Part shown: positions 9,726 to 19,477 of the stretch, piece by piece
Position numbering within the stretch: position 1 is the stretch's first letter
How the letters are laid out: every line of letters starts with the position of its first letter
Origin: Amycolatopsis sp. cg9
GTDB taxonomy: Bacteria; Actinomycetota; Actinomycetes; Mycobacteriales; Pseudonocardiaceae
DNA length: 64,000 nucleotides
Direction of reading: 5' to 3'
Assembly: GCF_041346945.1 (NCBI RefSeq)
Contig: NZ_CP166850.1
Span: forward strand, 6,990,501 to 7,054,500
The notes under the pieces: model-generated
What the model was told of the DNA's origin: nothing
Database searches by the model: none
Seen by the model: the letters and a program-made list of their open reading frames with translations, nothing else
Program-made: the position numbers and the translations under genes

Positions 9726-11131
9726 CCACGCCGCGCAGCTACCCGGTCCGGGTCGAAGCGACCCTCGACGAACCTCTTTCGCGCGGTCTGTGGCTGGTCA
9801 AGTGGCTCCTGGCCGTCCCGCACTACGTGGTGCTGGCGTTCCTGTGGTTCGCCTACCCGTTCGTCACGATCGCGGCGTTCTTCGCGATCCTGGTGACCGG
9901 CCGGTACCCGCGGCCGCTGTTCGAGTTCACCTCCGGCGTGCTGCGCTGGAGCTGGCGCGTGCAGTTCTACTCCTACGCGGCGCTGGGCACCGACCGGTAC
10001 CCGCCGTTCACCTTCGCCGACGTCCCGGACTACCCGGCCCGGCTCGAAATCGCGTACCCGGAACGGCTTTCGCGCGGGCTGGTGCTGGTGAAGTGGTGGC
10101 TGCTGGCCATCCCGCACCTCGTGATCGTCGGGCTGTTCGTCGGCGGCGGCAGCTGGCTGGCGTCGCGCTCCGGCCGTGACGACGGCTTCGACTGGGCCGC
10201 CGGTGGTCTCGTCGGTGTGCTGGTCCTGGTCGCCGGCGTGGTGCTGCTGGTCACCGGCCGTTACCCGCGGCCGATCTTCGACTTCGTGCTCGGCCTGGAC
10301 CGCTGGGTGCTGCGGGTCGCGGCCTACGTGTCGCTGATGACCGACGAATACCCGCCGTTCCGCCTGGACATGGGCGGTGCGGAAGCCGGCCACGAGCCGC
10401 CGCACCCGCGGGCCGCCCACCCGCGGGCGGCCGGCTGGAGCGCCGGGCGGATCGCCGCCGCGGTGACCGGCGCGGTGCTGGTGCTCGGCGCCATGGGCCT
10501 GCTGACCGGCGGCGGGGCCGTGCTGTGGGCGGACCGCACCCAGCGCGACGCCGACGGCTACCTCGCCGGCTCGACCACGCTGGTGGCGAGCGGCTACGCG
10601 GTGACGACCGATCCCGTGCAGCTGCCCGGCGCGCCGGACGCCGTGGCGGCGATCGGCGACGTCCGGATCCGCGCCACCGCCACCGACGGCCGCCCGGTCT
10701 TCGTGGGCATCGGCCGCTCGGCCGCGGTCGCGGGCTACCTGGCCGCGACCGAGTACACGACGGTGAGCGGCGTGACCGGTGACCGCGTGAACGACCGGGT
10801 GCACCCCGGCGGCGCGCCGGCCACCCCGCCCGGCGCCGCCGGGGTGTGGACCGCGACCGCGTCCGGTACCGGCACCCAAAGCCTGTCCTGGCCGGTGGGG
10901 GCCGGGCAGTGGACCGCCGTCGTGATGAACGCCGACGGCTCGCGCGGCATCTCCGTGCGCGCCGAAGCCGGGGCGACCGCGCCCGCGCTCGGCTGGATCG
11001 CCCTCGGCCTGCTGCTCGCCGGCGCCGTGGCGCTGGCCACCGGCGCACTCCTGATCGGGGTCGCCGCGCACCGGGCCTCGCGGCGACCGGGTACCCCGAC
11101 GACCCCTGAGCCGTCCACTGTGGACACGTGA
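9722..11131 (+). CDS. DUF4389-family membrane protein
   Basis: This 469-residue protein has two copies of a repeated unit, each opening LSRGLWLVKWLLAVPHY or LSRGLVLVKWWLLAIPH and containing a TGRYPRPxF motif and a DxYPPF motif. These are DUF4389 hallmarks. Hydrophobic stretches indicate two helical hairpins in the first half, one helix near residue 255 and one near residue 425, around an extracytoplasmic domain of about 150 residues. The function is unknown. It is coupled to the flavodoxin gene by an ATGA overlap, so a membrane redox partnership is possible but unproven. Confidence 0.83.
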   Translation: MTTPRSYPVRVEATLDEPLSRGLWLVKWLLAVPHYVVLAFLWFAYPFVTIAAFFAILVTGRYPRPLFEFTSGVLRWSWRVQFYSYAALGTDRYPPFTFADVPDYPARLEIAYPERLSRGLVLVKWWLLAIPHLVIVGLFVGGGSWLASRSGRDDGFDWAAGGLVGVLVLVAGVVLLVTGRYPRPIFDFVLGLDRWVLRVAAYVSLMTDEYPPFRLDMGGAEAGHEPPHPRAAHPRAAGWSAGRIAAAVTGAVLVLGAMGLLTGGGAVLWADRTQRDADGYLAGSTTLVASGYAVTTDPVQLPGAPDAVAAIGDVRIRATATDGRPVFVGIGRSAAVAGYLAATEYTTVSGVTGDRVNDRVHPGGAPATPPGAAGVWTATASGTGTQSLSWPVGAGQWTAVVMNADGSRGISVRAEAGATAPALGWIALGLLLAGAVALATGALLIGVAAHRASRRPGTPTTPEPSTVDT

Positions 11132-11143
11132 GGAAGGGACACC

Positions 11144-11422
11144 ATGCACGCACAGCCGGGCGACTGGCTCGTCATCAAGGGCACGCGGGCCGGCGCACCC
11201 GGACAGCGGGGCCGGATCCTCGAGGTCCGCTCGCCCGACGGCACGCCCCCGTACGTCGTCCGCTGGACCGCCGACGACCACGTGTCGACGGTCTTCCCCG
11301 GCCCGGACGCGGTCGTGCTGACCGCCGCCGAGGAACGGGCCGCCGAAGCGCGGGCCCGCTCCCGCTTCGACCGGATCCAGCAGCTCATCCACGAGGAGGA
11401 CAGCCATGCACGGCTTCACTGA
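11144..11422 (+). CDS. DUF1918 protein
   Basis: This 92-residue protein is all DUF1918, with the typical start HAQPGDWLVIKG, the block GRILEVRSPDGTPPYVVRW and the end HVSTVFPGPDA, followed by a charged helix. DUF1918 has an SH3-like barrel of unknown function and often accompanies stress genes in actinobacteria. GAGGAAGGGA precedes the ATG. Its 3' end overlaps the next Usp gene by 17 bp, so the two are cotranscribed. Confidence 0.87.
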   Translation: MHAQPGDWLVIKGTRAGAPGQRGRILEVRSPDGTPPYVVRWTADDHVSTVFPGPDAVVLTAAEERAAEARARSRFDRIQQLIHEEDSHARLH

Positions 11423-12317
11423 CGGCGCGATCGTCGCCGGGATCGACGGCTCGTCCTCGGCGGTGGGAGCCGCCGGGTGGGCCGCCGCCGAGGCCCACCG
11501 CCGCGGCCGCCCGCTGCGGCTGGTGCAGGTCTACGCCCTCCCGCAGGTGAAGGCCCCGGTCGCGTTCGGCACCCAGGCCCAGATCCGGGCCGGGCTGGCC
11601 GAGCGGGCGGAAGGCCTGCTCGCCGAAGCGCGGGAGGCGGTCCTGGCCGAATACCCCGGTCTCGACGTCACCACCGCGGCCCGGGAGTGGAGCCCGGTCA
11701 CCGCGCTGACCCAGGAGTCGCAGCACGCCGAACTGGTCGTGCTGGGCTCGCGCGGGCTCGGCGGGTTCACCGGCCTGCTCGTCGGGTCCACCGCCGTCTC
11801 GGTGGTGGCGCACGCGCACTGCCCGATCGTCGTGGTCCGCGGCCGGACCCCGCACGACCCGCCGCCGGTCACCGGCCCCGTGCTCGTCGGCGCCGACGGC
11901 TCGCCCGACAGCGACGCCGCGCTGGCGTTCGCCTGCGAGGAGGCCCGGCTGCGCGGCTGCGGGCTCATCGCGGTGCACACCTGGAGCGACGTCCTCGCCG
12001 ACGGCATGCTCCGGGCGCACCCGCTCCAGGAGGACCCGGCGGAGATCGCGGCGGCGGAGCGCGTCAAGCTCGCCGAACAGGTCGTGGGCTGGCAGCGGAA
12101 GTACCCGGACCTGACCATCGAGCTCGAGGTCACCCGCGGGCGCCCGGTGCGGACCCTGCTGGACCGCGGCGAGCACGCCCAGCTGCTCGTGGTCGGCTGC
12201 CGCGGCCGGGGCGGGTTCACCGGCATGCTGCTCGGCTCGGTCAGCCAGGCGCTGATCGCGCACGCGCCGTGCCCGGTGGCGGTCGTCCGGCCCCAGCGGA
12301 CCGGGGGCGCCCGGTGA
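11406..12317 (+). CDS. Universal stress protein, tandem Usp domains
   Basis: This 303-residue protein has two Usp domains, both with complete ATP-binding patterns (GSRGLGGFTGLLVGS and GCRGRGGFTGMLLGS). Domain openings are IVAGIDGS and VLVGADGS. Its start lies inside the DUF1918 gene, and its stop overlaps the next GTG by GTGA, so three genes are tightly coupled. It is most similar in layout to the tandem Usp at 14525. Confidence 0.92.
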   Translation: MHGFTDGAIVAGIDGSSSAVGAAGWAAAEAHRRGRPLRLVQVYALPQVKAPVAFGTQAQIRAGLAERAEGLLAEAREAVLAEYPGLDVTTAAREWSPVTALTQESQHAELVVLGSRGLGGFTGLLVGSTAVSVVAHAHCPIVVVRGRTPHDPPPVTGPVLVGADGSPDSDAALAFACEEARLRGCGLIAVHTWSDVLADGMLRAHPLQEDPAEIAAAERVKLAEQVVGWQRKYPDLTIELEVTRGRPVRTLLDRGEHAQLLVVGCRGRGGFTGMLLGSVSQALIAHAPCPVAVVRPQRTGGAR

Positions 12318-12721
12318 CCACCCTGCGGACCCGCGCCACGATGCGCCTGCTGGCCACGTTCGAGACGGTGTTCGCCGCGAGCGCGGTGTACGGCGGGATC
12401 TCCTTGATCGCCGGAGCACCGGGCTTCACGATGCCGGTGGCGTGGCTCGCGCCGCTCGGGCTGACCAGCTGGGTCCTCCCCGGGATCGCGCTGGCGCTCG
12501 TCGTCGGCGGGACGCTCGCCTGGGCGTCGGTGTTCGCGTGGCGGGCCGACTTCCGCGCGCCGGGAGCCGCGCTGGCCGCCTGCGCGGTGCTCACCGGCTG
12601 GCTGGCGATCCAGTTCGGGGTGATCGGGGTGCGTGCGCCGATCCAGTGGGTGACCGCGGGGCTGGTGGTCGTGCTGCTCGGGCTCGCCCTGCTCGCCCGG
12701 CGCCGGTTGGCGGCGGCATGA
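12314..12721 (+). CDS. Small four-helix membrane protein
   Basis: This 135-residue protein is mostly hydrophobic, with four likely transmembrane helices around residues 12-32, 42-68, 82-100 and 108-128. I do not recognise a family. It overlaps the Usp gene upstream (GTGA) and the CHAD gene downstream (ATGA), which makes it a real, translated gene. No metal or haem ligand pattern is evident. Confidence 0.7.
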   Translation: MTTLRTRATMRLLATFETVFAASAVYGGISLIAGAPGFTMPVAWLAPLGLTSWVLPGIALALVVGGTLAWASVFAWRADFRAPGAALAACAVLTGWLAIQFGVIGVRAPIQWVTAGLVVVLLGLALLARRRLAAA

Positions 12722-13833
12722 CGACGACGATCGCGGACACGGCCTTCTTCGACACGGATTCCCTGCGCCTGCTGCGCGGCGGCCTGGCGCTGAGCGTGCG
12801 CGCCGGTGACTGGCGGCTCGACACCCCGGACGGCCCGGTCGACTTCGCCGGCTCGGACCTCGGTGTCCCGCCGACGCTCTCCCGGCTGCTGCGGGCCTAC
12901 ACCCGCGACGACGAGCTGGTGCCGGTGGCGCACCTCCCCGGCGGCGGGATCACCCGGCTGCGCGCGGCGGTGGGGGACCGGCTCGTGCCGCCCGAGCGGC
13001 CACCGGACGGTTCCGCCCGCGGGGTGGTCCTGGAGTACGTGCGCCGGCAGCTGGCCGCGCTGGCCGCCGCGGACCTCGCCGTCCGGCGGGGCCGCCCCGA
13101 CGCCGTGCACCGGATGCGCGTGGCCGCGCGGCGGCTGCGGGGCGTCTTTTCCGCGTACCCGGAAGTGCTGGGCGGGCGGAAACTCCTGCGGGAGGTCGGC
13201 GGCGCGCTGCGCTGGCTCGGCGGCGAACTGGCCCCCGCCCGCGACACCGAGGTCCACTGGGCGCGCTCGCGCCCCTGGGCGGACGAGCGGTCGGACGCCT
13301 ACTTCGCGGCTCTCACGGAGGAAGCCGGGGCCCGGGCCCGGCGTGCGCTCGACAGCCGTCGCTACGTCCAGCTGCTGAACGCGCTCGACGTGCTCGAGCT
13401 GGTGCTGGCCGAAGAGCCGCGGCGCGAGTGGCGGAAGGCGGCCCGCCGTCCCGCCGCGAAGGTGCTGCCCCGCCTGGTCCGCGTCGTGGCCGCGGACGTC
13501 GACGCGCGGGTCGCCCGGGTGGCCGCGCTGCCCGCCGGGCCGGCGCGCGACCGCGCCGTCCACGACGTGCGGAAGGCCGCCGAACGGCTCCGGTACGCGC
13601 TGGAGGCCGCCGGCGCGAAGCCGGCGCTGCGCGAGTTCCAGGACCTGCTCGGCGAGTTCCAGGACGCCGTCGTCGCGCGGGAGCACCTGCGCGCGCTGGC
13701 GGTCCGGGACGGCCCGGTCCACGACGGCGAGGCCGCCGCGGCCGCCCGGTGCGTCGAGGCCCTGCCCTCGGCGTGGCACGCGCTGCGCGAGGACCTTCGT
13801 CCGTTGTGGACGGGATCCGGCGAAGGGACGTAA
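12718..13833 (+). CDS. CHAD-domain protein (polyphosphate-associated)
   Basis: This 371-residue protein has a short N-terminal part like the end of a CYTH domain, followed from about residue 98 by a CHAD helical domain. The CHAD hallmarks are AVHRMRVAARRLRGVF, DTEVHWAR and VHDVRKAAERLRYALE, rich in conserved His and Arg. CHAD domains bind polyphosphate. Most of the CYTH catalytic residues are missing, so triphosphatase activity is unlikely. It starts with an ATGA overlap to the membrane gene. Its stop codon lies inside the box at 13825-13839. Confidence 0.87.
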   Translation: MTTTIADTAFFDTDSLRLLRGGLALSVRAGDWRLDTPDGPVDFAGSDLGVPPTLSRLLRAYTRDDELVPVAHLPGGGITRLRAAVGDRLVPPERPPDGSARGVVLEYVRRQLAALAAADLAVRRGRPDAVHRMRVAARRLRGVFSAYPEVLGGRKLLREVGGALRWLGGELAPARDTEVHWARSRPWADERSDAYFAALTEEAGARARRALDSRRYVQLLNALDVLELVLAEEPRREWRKAARRPAAKVLPRLVRVVAADVDARVARVAALPAGPARDRAVHDVRKAAERLRYALEAAGAKPALREFQDLLGEFQDAVVAREHLRALAVRDGPVHDGEAAAAARCVEALPSAWHALREDLRPLWTGSGEGT

Positions 13834-13839
13834 GTCCCC
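13825..13839. promoter_or_regulatory. DosR/OsdR-type box at the CHAD stop codon
   Basis: GGGACGTAAGTCCCC is a nearly perfect palindrome and one of the best matches here to the mycobacterial DosR box. It lies about 78 bp upstream of the CBS-BON start at 13917 and contains the TAA stop of the CHAD gene. Confidence 0.65.
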
Positions 13840-13916
13840 GCGACCGGTGACCGACGCCAGCGGTGACCCGGGTCCCGCCTTCCTAGGTTGGGAGGTGACA
13901 CGAAAGGAACACCCCG

Positions 13917-14528
13917 ATGCGCGCACGCGACCTGATGACCTCGCCGGTGATCACCGTGCACCCGTGGACGTCCGCCAAGGAAGCGGCCGAGCTGCTGTCG
14001 ATGCACGGCTTCACCGCCCTTCCCGTGGTCGACGACGACGACCGGCTGATCGGCATCGTCACCGAAGCCGACTTGATCCGCGGCCGGGTCCCGGTGGACC
14101 CCCGGTACGTCCACGAGCACCCCGAAGCCACGTCCGCGGGCACGACGGTGGGGGACCTCATGACCAGTCCCGCCACCGCGATGGACACCGGGACCGACCT
14201 CGCCGACCTCTGCCAGGCACTGGTGGACGCCCGGATCCGCGCGATGCCGATCGTCGACGGCGCGGCCGTCGTCGGCATCGTCACCCGCGGCGACATCGTC
14301 CGGGTGCTCGCCCGTGACGACGTCGACATCGCCCGGGACGTCAAGCACCGCTTGGAGATCTACGGCGGCGGCGGCCGCTGGAAGATCGACGTCCGCGACG
14401 GCCGCGTCCACATCGTCGACCAGTTCGACGACGACACCGACCGGCACGTCGCCCGGCTGCTGGCGCTCGCCGTGCCGGGCGTCGTCGCCGCCGACACCGC
14501 CTACGCGGGTGAGGAGCAGAACCGATGA
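13917..14528 (+). CDS. CBS-pair protein with C-terminal BON domain
   Basis: This 203-residue protein has two CBS motifs ([16 protein letters not shown] and [12 protein letters not shown]) and a BON-like segment [16 protein letters not shown] near residue 155. It is the second of four CBS-BON paralogues and begins a new transcription unit behind the strong box at 13825. An AAAGGA site precedes the ATG. Its stop overlaps the start of the next Usp gene (ATGA), pairing a nucleotide-sensing CBS protein with an ATP-binding Usp. Confidence 0.88.
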   Translation: MRARDLMTSPVITVHPWTSAKEAAELLSMHGFTALPVVDDDDRLIGIVTEADLIRGRVPVDPRYVHEHPEATSAGTTVGDLMTSPATAMDTGTDLADLCQALVDARIRAMPIVDGAAVVGIVTRGDIVRVLARDDVDIARDVKHRLEIYGGGGRWKIDVRDGRVHIVDQFDDDTDRHVARLLALAVPGVVAADTAYAGEEQNR

Positions 14529-15430
14529 CCACCACCGAGCCGAGGATCACCGTGGGCGTGGACGGCTCGGCGGGCTCGACCGCCGCCGTCGCCTGGGCGG
14601 CCGAGATCGCTTCCCTCCGGCGCCTGGAACTCCGGATCGTGCACGGGCTGCAGCTGGCCGGCCTCTACTACGGCGGCGGCCTGCCCGGTGCCGGTGCCGA
14701 AGCGCTGTTCGACGCGCTCACGGCCGACGGCGAGCGGGTCGTCGCCGACGCCCGCTCCCTCGCCGCCTCCGTGGGCAAGGACCTCGTCATCACGACGGAG
14801 CTGCCGAACGAACCGCCCGTGCCGATGCTGATCGACGAGTCCCGGCACGCCCGGCTGCTCGTCGTGGGCCGGACCGGGACCGGGGGCTTCACCGGGATGC
14901 TGGTCGGCGGCACCGCGGGCACGGTCGCGAACCACGCGCACTGCCCGGTGGCGATCGTCCGCGGCCGGGACGGCTCCGCCGCCGTGCCGGCCTCGGGGCC
15001 GGTCGTGGTCGGCGTCGACGGCAGCCCGAACAGCGAGCAGGCACTGGCCATCGCGTTCGAAGAGGCTTCGCTGCGCGAAGCCTCGCTGGTCGCCGTGCAC
15101 GCCTGGAGCGACGTCACCTACGAAGACACCCGCGGCACCGCCCGCATCCGCACCCAGCCGGAGGCCCTGCGGGAGGGCGAGGAACGGCTGCTCGCCCAGC
15201 GGCTGGCGGGCTGGCAGGAGAAGTACCCCGACGTCGAGGTCAGCCGGAAGCTGGTCCGCGACCGGCCCCGGCACGTCCTGCTCGAGGAGAGCGAGACCGC
15301 GCAGCTGGTCGTCGTCGGCAGCCGCGGCCACGGTGGCTTCTCCGGGATGCTCCTCGGCTCGACCAGCCAGGCGCTGGTCCAGCACGCCGGGTGCCCGGTG
15401 CTCGTCGTCCGCCCGGAGCGGACGAAGTGA
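14525..15430 (+). CDS. Universal stress protein, tandem Usp domains
   Basis: This 301-residue protein has two Usp domains. The second has a full ATP motif ([15 protein letters not shown]). The first has [15 protein letters not shown], where the final Ser/Thr is Gly, so nucleotide binding there may be weaker. It overlaps its neighbours on both sides by 4 bp (ATGA upstream, GTGA downstream), directly coupling it to phosphoketolase translation. Confidence 0.91.
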   Translation: MTTTEPRITVGVDGSAGSTAAVAWAAEIASLRRLELRIVHGLQLAGLYYGGGLPGAGAEALFDALTADGERVVADARSLAASVGKDLVITTELPNEPPVPMLIDESRHARLLVVGRTGTGGFTGMLVGGTAGTVANHAHCPVAIVRGRDGSAAVPASGPVVVGVDGSPNSEQALAIAFEEASLREASLVAVHAWSDVTYEDTRGTARIRTQPEALREGEERLLAQRLAGWQEKYPDVEVSRKLVRDRPRHVLLEESETAQLVVVGSRGHGGFSGMLLGSTSQALVQHAGCPVLVVRPERTK

Positions 15431-17787
15431 CCGCGCTCGACGCCCGTCCCGCGGTGCTCGGCAGCACCGAGCTCGCCCAGGTGGACGCCCTCTGGCGGGC
15501 CGCGAACTACCTCGCGGCCGGCCAGATCTACCTGATGGCCAACCCGCTGCTGCGCGAACCGCTGAGCCCGGAGCAGATCAAACCGAGACTGCTCGGGCAC
15601 TGGGGGACCTCACCCGGCCTCAACTTCGTCTACGCCCACCTGAACCGGGCCATCCTGACCCACGACCTGAACGCCGTGCTCGTCACCGGCCCGGGGCACG
15701 GCGGCCCGGCGCTGCTGGCCAACACCTGGCTCGAAGGCAGCTACACCGAGGCGTGGCCCGAGGTGACGCGGGACGCCGAAGGCATGCGGGAGCTGTTCAA
15801 GCAGTTCTCCTTCCCCGGCGGCGTGCCCAGCCACGTCGCACCCCAGGTACCCGGCTCGATCCACGAGGGCGGCGAGCTCGGCTACTCGCTCGCGCACGCC
15901 TTCGGGGCGGCGTTCGACAACCCCGGCCTCGTCGTCGCGTGCGTCGTCGGCGACGGGGAGGCCGAGACCGGTCCGCTGGCCACGTCGTGGCACGCCAACA
16001 AGTTCCTCGACCCGGTCCGCGACGGCGCGGTGCTGCCGATCCTGCACCTCAACGGCTACAAGATCGCCAACCCGACCGTGCTGTCCCGCATCGCGCCCGC
16101 CGAGCTCGACGCCTTGCTGCGCGGGTACGGCTACGAGCCGATCTACGTCGAAGGCAGCGACCCCGAGACGATGCACCAGGCGATGGCCGCCGCGCTCGAC
16201 TCGGCGGTCGCCGACCTCGCGGTGATCCGCCGCCACCACGACCGGCCGGCGTGGCCGATGATCGTGCTGCGCAGCCCCAAGGGCTGGACCGGACCGTCCG
16301 TTGTGGACGGTCTGCCGGTCGAAGGCACCTGGCGCGCGCACCAGGTGCCGCTCGCCGAGGTGCGGACCGACCCCGAACACCTGCGGCAGCTGGAAGAGTG
16401 GCTGCGGTCCTACCGCCCGGAGGAGCTGTTCGACGAGTGCGGCCGGCCGGTCGCGGACGTCACGGCGATGATCCCGGCGGGAGAACGCCGGATGGGGGCG
16501 AACCCGCACGCCAACGGCGGCATCCTCCTGCGGCCGCTCACGCTGCCGGACACGGCGGCCCACGCCGCCGTCGTCCCGGCCCCCGGCGCGACGTCGGCCG
16601 AGCCGACCCGCGCGCTGGGCCGGTTCCTGCGGGACGTCTTCGCGCTCAACGCCGACCGGGCCAACTTCCGCCTCTTCGGCCCCGACGAGACGGCGTCCAA
16701 CCGGCTCGACGCGGTCTACGAGGTCACCGGCAAGGAGTGGCAGGCGGCGGCCGACCCGGTCGACGAACACCTCTCGCCCGACGGCCGGGTGCTCGAAGTG
16801 CTTTCGGAGCACCTGTGCCAGGGCTGGCTCGAGGGGTACCTGCTGTCGGGCCGGCACGGGCTGTTCAACTGCTACGAGGCGTTCGTGCACATCGTCGACT
16901 CGATGGTGAACCAGCACATCAAGTGGCTGCGGGTGCACCGGCAGATCCCGTGGCGGCGCCCGGTGGCGTCGCTGAACTACCTGCTGACCTCGCACGTGTG
17001 GCGGCAGGACCACAACGGTTTCTCCCACCAGGACCCGGGGTTCGTCGACCACGTCGCGAACAAGAGCTCCGAAGTCGTGCGGATCTACTTCCCGCCGGAC
17101 ACCAACACGCTCCTCGAGGTCGCGGCGCACTGCCTGCGCAGCCGGGACTACGTGAACGTCGTCGTGGCGGGCAAGAACGACAGCCCGAACTGGCTCGACG
17201 CCGAGCAGGCGGCCCTGCACTGCGCCCGGGGCGTGAGCATCTGGGAGTGGGCGAGCACCCACACCGGCCGCGAACCGGACGTCGTCCTCGGCTGCGCGGG
17301 CGACGCCCCGACGCTGGAGGTCCTGGCGGCCGCGAAGATCCTGCGGGAAGAGCTGCCGGACCTCGCGGTGCGCGTGGTGAACGTCGTCGACCTGATGCGC
17401 CTGCAGCCGGCGGCCGAGCACCCGCACGGCCTCGGCGACCGCGAGTTCGACGCGCTGTTCACCCCGGACCGGCCGGTGATCTTCGCCTACCACGGCTATC
17501 CGTGGCTGATCCACCGCCTGGCCTACCGCCGGACGAACCACGCCGGGATGCACGTGCGCGGCTACACCGAGCACGGCACGACGACCACGCCGTTCGACAT
17601 GCTGGTGCTCAACCACATGGACCGGTTCCAGCTGGTGATCGACGTGATCGACCGGGTCCCGGGACTGGTCGCGACGGCGGGCGTGCTGCGGCAGCGGATG
17701 ACCGAGGCCCAGGGCCGGCACCGCCGCTGGATCCGGGTCCACGGGGAAGACCTGCCCGAGATCCGGGACTGGACCTGGGCGGGGTGA
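15427..17787 (+). CDS. xfp: Phosphoketolase
   Basis: This 786-residue thiamine-diphosphate enzyme splits xylulose 5-phosphate and/or fructose 6-phosphate into acetyl phosphate and an aldose phosphate. Family marks are [16 protein letters not shown] near the N-terminus, TGPGHGGPA, the [17 protein letters not shown] block, the ThDP site [10 protein letters not shown], and [13 protein letters not shown] in the second half. Length is normal. It starts at GTG 15427 overlapping the Usp stop. The enzyme gives ATP from acetyl phosphate without oxidation steps, which suits hypoxic metabolism. Substrate preference cannot be read from sequence. Confidence 0.93.
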   Translation: MTALDARPAVLGSTELAQVDALWRAANYLAAGQIYLMANPLLREPLSPEQIKPRLLGHWGTSPGLNFVYAHLNRAILTHDLNAVLVTGPGHGGPALLANTWLEGSYTEAWPEVTRDAEGMRELFKQFSFPGGVPSHVAPQVPGSIHEGGELGYSLAHAFGAAFDNPGLVVACVVGDGEAETGPLATSWHANKFLDPVRDGAVLPILHLNGYKIANPTVLSRIAPAELDALLRGYGYEPIYVEGSDPETMHQAMAAALDSAVADLAVIRRHHDRPAWPMIVLRSPKGWTGPSVVDGLPVEGTWRAHQVPLAEVRTDPEHLRQLEEWLRSYRPEELFDECGRPVADVTAMIPAGERRMGANPHANGGILLRPLTLPDTAAHAAVVPAPGATSAEPTRALGRFLRDVFALNADRANFRLFGPDETASNRLDAVYEVTGKEWQAAADPVDEHLSPDGRVLEVLSEHLCQGWLEGYLLSGRHGLFNCYEAFVHIVDSMVNQHIKWLRVHRQIPWRRPVASLNYLLTSHVWRQDHNGFSHQDPGFVDHVANKSSEVVRIYFPPDTNTLLEVAAHCLRSRDYVNVVVAGKNDSPNWLDAEQAALHCARGVSIWEWASTHTGREPDVVLGCAGDAPTLEVLAAAKILREELPDLAVRVVNVVDLMRLQPAAEHPHGLGDREFDALFTPDRPVIFAYHGYPWLIHRLAYRRTNHAGMHVRGYTEHGTTTTPFDMLVLNHMDRFQLVIDVIDRVPGLVATAGVLRQRMTEAQGRHRRWIRVHGEDLPEIRDWTWAG

Positions 17788-17790
17788 GTC

Positions 17791-18804
17791 GTGACCGCCG
17801 CGGTCGCGCTGGCCGTGGCGGTCACGATCACCCTGGTCTTCGACTTCACCAACGGGTTCCACGACTCGGCGAACTCGGTGGCCGCGCTGGTCGCGACGCG
17901 CGCCGCCACCCCGGGCGCGGCGCTGCTGCTGGCTGCGGTGTGCCACGTCGCGGGTCCGCTGCTGGCCGGCACCACCGTCGCCGACACGGTCGGCGGCGTC
18001 GTCCGGCTGCCCGCGGCGGAGGTCCTGCCCGCGGTCGGTGCGGCCGTCACCGCGGGCATCACCTGGAACCTGCTCACCTGGTGGCGCGGGCTGCCGTCCA
18101 GCTCGTCGCACGCGCTGGTCGGCGGCCTGGTCGGAGCGTGCTTCGTCTCGACCGGGCCGTCCGGGATCCGGTGGGGCGGCGTCGACGGCTTCCACGTCGC
18201 CGGGGTGCTCGGCGTGCTGGTGGGCCTCGCCCTGTCCCCGGTGCTCGGCGCGGGGCTGGGCGCGGCCGCCGACCGCCTCGCCCGCCGGGCCCTGCGCCGC
18301 GCCCGCCGCCGGGTGGACGTCGCGATCCGGCGCGCCGAATGGGTGAGCGCCGGGGCGCTGGCGTTCAGCCACGGCGCCAACGACGCGCAGAAGTCGATGG
18401 GGGTCATCACCCTGCTGCTGGTGGCCACCGGGCACCTGGGCACCTTCGCCGTCCCGCTGTGGGTGAAGCTCGCCGCGGCGGCGGCCCTGACGCTCGGCAC
18501 CGCGTCCGGCGGCTGGCGGGTGGTGAAGACCGTCGGCCGCGGCATCTACCGGATGCGTCCCGTCGACGGCCTGGCGAGCCAGGGCAGCTCGGCCGCGGTG
18601 ATCCTCACCGCGGCCGCCGCCGGCGCCCCGGTCAGCACGACCCACGTCGTCTCCGCGTCGGTGGTGGGGGCGGGCGCCAGCCGGCACACCCGCCACGTGC
18701 GGTGGGCGGTCGTCGGCGAGATCTGTTCCGCGTGGCTGGTCACCCTGCCGGCGTGTGCCGTGCTCGGGGCCGCCGCGCTCCCGCTGTGGAGGTGGTTGAC
18801 GTGA
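17791..18804 (+). CDS. pit: PiT-family inorganic phosphate transporter
   Basis: This 337-residue membrane protein carries both PiT signature repeats: FDFTNGFHDSANSVAALVATRA at the start (abbreviated as GFHDSAN) and SHGANDAQKSMG in the second half. It has about nine hydrophobic segments and a cytosolic basic loop around residues 165-180. It is a low-affinity phosphate carrier driven by proton or metal-phosphate symport. It starts at GTG, 3 bp after phosphoketolase, an enzyme that consumes inorganic phosphate, and overlaps the PhoU-like gene. Confidence 0.92.
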   Translation: MTAAVALAVAVTITLVFDFTNGFHDSANSVAALVATRAATPGAALLLAAVCHVAGPLLAGTTVADTVGGVVRLPAAEVLPAVGAAVTAGITWNLLTWWRGLPSSSSHALVGGLVGACFVSTGPSGIRWGGVDGFHVAGVLGVLVGLALSPVLGAGLGAAADRLARRALRRARRRVDVAIRRAEWVSAGALAFSHGANDAQKSMGVITLLLVATGHLGTFAVPLWVKLAAAAALTLGTASGGWRVVKTVGRGIYRMRPVDGLASQGSSAAVILTAAAAGAPVSTTHVVSASVVGAGASRHTRHVRWAVVGEICSAWLVTLPACAVLGAAALPLWRWLT

Positions 18805-19406
18805 AGTTGCCGAAGACCTGGTTCCTGCCGCACAACCCGGACGTCCTCGGGCGCCTCCGGGACCAGGCCGACACGGTCGCCGAAGTGCTGACCGCACTGG
18901 CGGGCTGGGCCCGGGGCGAGCCGGTGGGCGGCGAGCTGCACACCCCGCTGCTGGTCCAGTCGTCGGAACGCCGCGAGGTGCTCGTCGCGGTGCGGGCGGC
19001 GTTCAGCACCCCGATCGAGGCCGAGGACGTCTTCGAGCTGGCCGAGCGGCTCGGCGAGATCGCGGAGGCGGCGTACATGCTGGTCCGCGAGTCGGATCTG
19101 TCCCGCACCCCGCCGGACGACCACCTGAAGGCGATGGTGCTGACCTCGGTGACCGCGTTCGACATGCTGCACGACGCGCTGGACCTCCTGCCGCACAACG
19201 ATGCCGCCGGCCGCGCCGACACGGCGGTGTCCTCTTTGGAGACCGCGGAGCACGCCTACCGGCGGGCGATCGCCGGGCTGGAAACGGAACCCGATGTGCG
19301 GCGTGAGGTGCGGCTGCGCGAGCTGTACCGCCGGGCGGAGCACCTTGCATCGGCTGTGCAGCGATTGGGGCGCCGAACCTGGTACGCCGTCTGCAAAATC
19401 TCCTGA
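18801..19406 (+). CDS. PhoU-like (DUF47) protein
   Basis: This 201-residue helical protein opens VKLPKTWFLPHNPDVLGRLRDQ, typical of the DUF47/PhoU-like proteins that accompany PiT carriers, where they are thought to modulate phosphate uptake. The metal-binding E/D motifs of true PhoU are only partly recognisable. The GTG start at 18801 overlaps the PiT stop, and GGAGG lies 9 bp before it. The gene ends the long rightward series from 13917. Confidence 0.83.
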   Translation: MKLPKTWFLPHNPDVLGRLRDQADTVAEVLTALAGWARGEPVGGELHTPLLVQSSERREVLVAVRAAFSTPIEAEDVFELAERLGEIAEAAYMLVRESDLSRTPPDDHLKAMVLTSVTAFDMLHDALDLLPHNDAAGRADTAVSSLETAEHAYRRAIAGLETEPDVRREVRLRELYRRAEHLASAVQRLGRRTWYAVCKIS

Positions 19407-19477
19407 GCTCGGCGATGAGCAAGTCACGAAGTCCACGCGCTTGACGGCTTGACCCCCCGATCCGGAGCGGGAGACTG

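Noticed and set aside
15610..18897. A very long leftward open frame of 1095 codons opposite phosphoketolase and PiT
   Set aside because: High-GC antisense shadow: no family motifs, low-complexity Arg/Pro/Gly content, and well-supported genes on the other strand.
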